Origin: Deltaproteobacteria bacterium
GTDB lineage: Bacteria > Desulfobacterota > Desulfobulbia > Desulfobulbales > UBA5123
Assembly: GCA_021788685.1 (NCBI GenBank)
Contig: JAJYKH010000217.1
Span: 1 to 5,385 of the forward strand
DNA: 5,385 nt
Reading direction: 5' to 3'
Under the pieces are notes generated by a model. The model had not been told where the DNA came from. It did not search any database and was given only the letters and a program-made list of their open reading frames with translations. A program made the position numbers and the translations under genes. Below, in pieces: positions 4,959 through 5,385 of this stretch. Numbering within the stretch: the first letter of the stretch is position 1; every line of letters starts with the position of its first letter.

Positions 4959-5236
4959 GCAAAGTCGAAAGTTACGCCAGCGTTTGGGAAGCCATCGCCG
5001 ACACACCCGAGGAAGCCGCGAACCTGCGGGCCAGGGCCGAGCTCATGCAGAAGATCTCCGCCATCGTGAAGGAAAGCGGCTGGACCCAGGTCGAGGCCGC
5101 CGGCCGTTGCGGGGTGACCCAGCCGCGAATGAACGACCTGCTGCGCGGCCGCGTCTCGCGGTTCTCCCTGGATGCCCTGGTGAACATCGCCACCGCTTTA
5201 GGCCGGAGGGTGCGTATCAACCTGGAAGCTGCCTGA
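4955..5236 (+). CDS. higA: XRE-family HigA-type antitoxin
   Basis: A 93-residue protein with an N-terminal helical lead (SYASVWEAIADTPEEAANLRARAELM) and a helix-turn-helix: helix 2 at about 44-53 (TQVEAAGRCG) and the recognition helix at about 55-65 (TQPRMNDLLRG), followed by SLDALVNIATALG and a closing beta strand (RRVRINL). This is the form found next to Gp49-like/HigB toxins (HTH_37 type). It binds and neutralises the toxin and represses the shared promoter, here probably through the palindrome at 4601-4622. GAGGTG at 4945-4950 is its ribosome binding site, and the start overlaps the end of the toxin frame by four bases. The gene is intact even though the toxin is broken, so it may persist as a solitary repressor. 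Confidence 0.9.
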   Translation: MSKVESYASVWEAIADTPEEAANLRARAELMQKISAIVKESGWTQVEAAGRCGVTQPRMNDLLRGRVSRFSLDALVNIATALGRRVRINLEAA

Positions 5237-5274
5237 GAGGAGTAATTCAGAAGGATCAGCGCGAGAGAGGCCGG

Positions 5275-5385
5275 TCAGCTTCGGGCGGAAAAGCCCTCGT
5301 GAAAGGTCACCTGCCCACGGGCCATGGGACCATTGAGGACCAAGGCGAGGAAAAACACCTGCGGGATGCCGTCGAGGACCAATTC
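5275..5385 (-). CDS. possible C-terminal end of an unidentified protein, truncated by the window edge
   Basis: On the minus strand, a frame open from the right edge ends at TGA (5277-5275). It reads ELVLDGIPQVFFLALVLNGP, then MARGQVTFHEGFSARS. The alternation of hydrophobic and polar residues looks more protein-like than the competing frames, and the stop lies 38 bases past the higA stop, a sensible convergent arrangement. No family is recognised and only 36 residues are visible, so this is tentative. The plus-strand frame open over the same bases is highly charged and less convincing. Confidence 0.35.
   Translation of the reverse strand, partial: ELVLDGIPQVFFLALVLNGPMARGQVTFHEGFSARS

Noticed and set aside
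1..5385. CRISPR array, tRNA or rRNA genes
   Set aside because: No regularly spaced repeats and no tRNA-like or rRNA-like segments were seen on either strand.

Overview
The window suggests a GC-rich (roughly 60% in the conserved genes), probably Gram-negative environmental bacterium. The mix of genes (VapBC and HigBA toxin-antitoxin modules, a DUF4112 membrane protein, an exported DUF3857/transglutaminase-like protein) fits a proteobacterium or Desulfobacterota/Desulfuromonadia-like lineage. I cannot fix the taxon from the sequence, and there is no rRNA or tRNA gene.

Layout: (i) Positions 1-640, minus strand: the 5' part of a metallo-beta-lactamase-fold hydrolase of the NAPE-PLD/UlaG-like type. 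Its reading frame appears to change into an unrelated domain near codon 160 before leaving the window. (ii) 641-972: a divergent intergenic region with a GC-rich palindrome, a cluster of CTGGCA repeats and, just before the next gene, a 14-bp palindrome that probably serves as an operator. (iii) 973-1622, plus strand: an intact vapB-vapC type II toxin-antitoxin pair with ATGA stop/start overlap. (iv) 1693-2160, plus strand: a DUF4112 membrane protein. (v) About 2199-4314: a visibly AT-richer segment carrying one exported transglutaminase-like protein on the minus strand (2354-4222). It is bracketed by two inverted copies of a 23-bp sequence matching at 22 positions, so it looks like a mobile or laterally acquired cassette without its own transposase. 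(vi) 4315-4630: a non-coding stretch ending in a promoter whose -10 box lies inside a perfect 8+8-bp palindrome. (vii) 4631-5236, plus strand: a higB-higA type toxin-antitoxin pair in which the toxin carries a one-base frameshift, while the antitoxin is intact. (viii) 5275-5385, minus strand: a possible C-terminal end of another gene.

The region reads as an accessory, recombination-prone locus: two toxin-antitoxin modules with opposite internal gene order on either side of an inverted-repeat-bounded low-GC cassette. The toxin-antitoxin pairs are each expected to be autoregulated through the palindromes at their promoters. The best candidates for something new are the inverted-repeat-bounded transglutaminase cassette, the apparent domain switch in the hydrolase at the left edge, and the palindrome/-10/near-leaderless arrangement in front of the broken higB.
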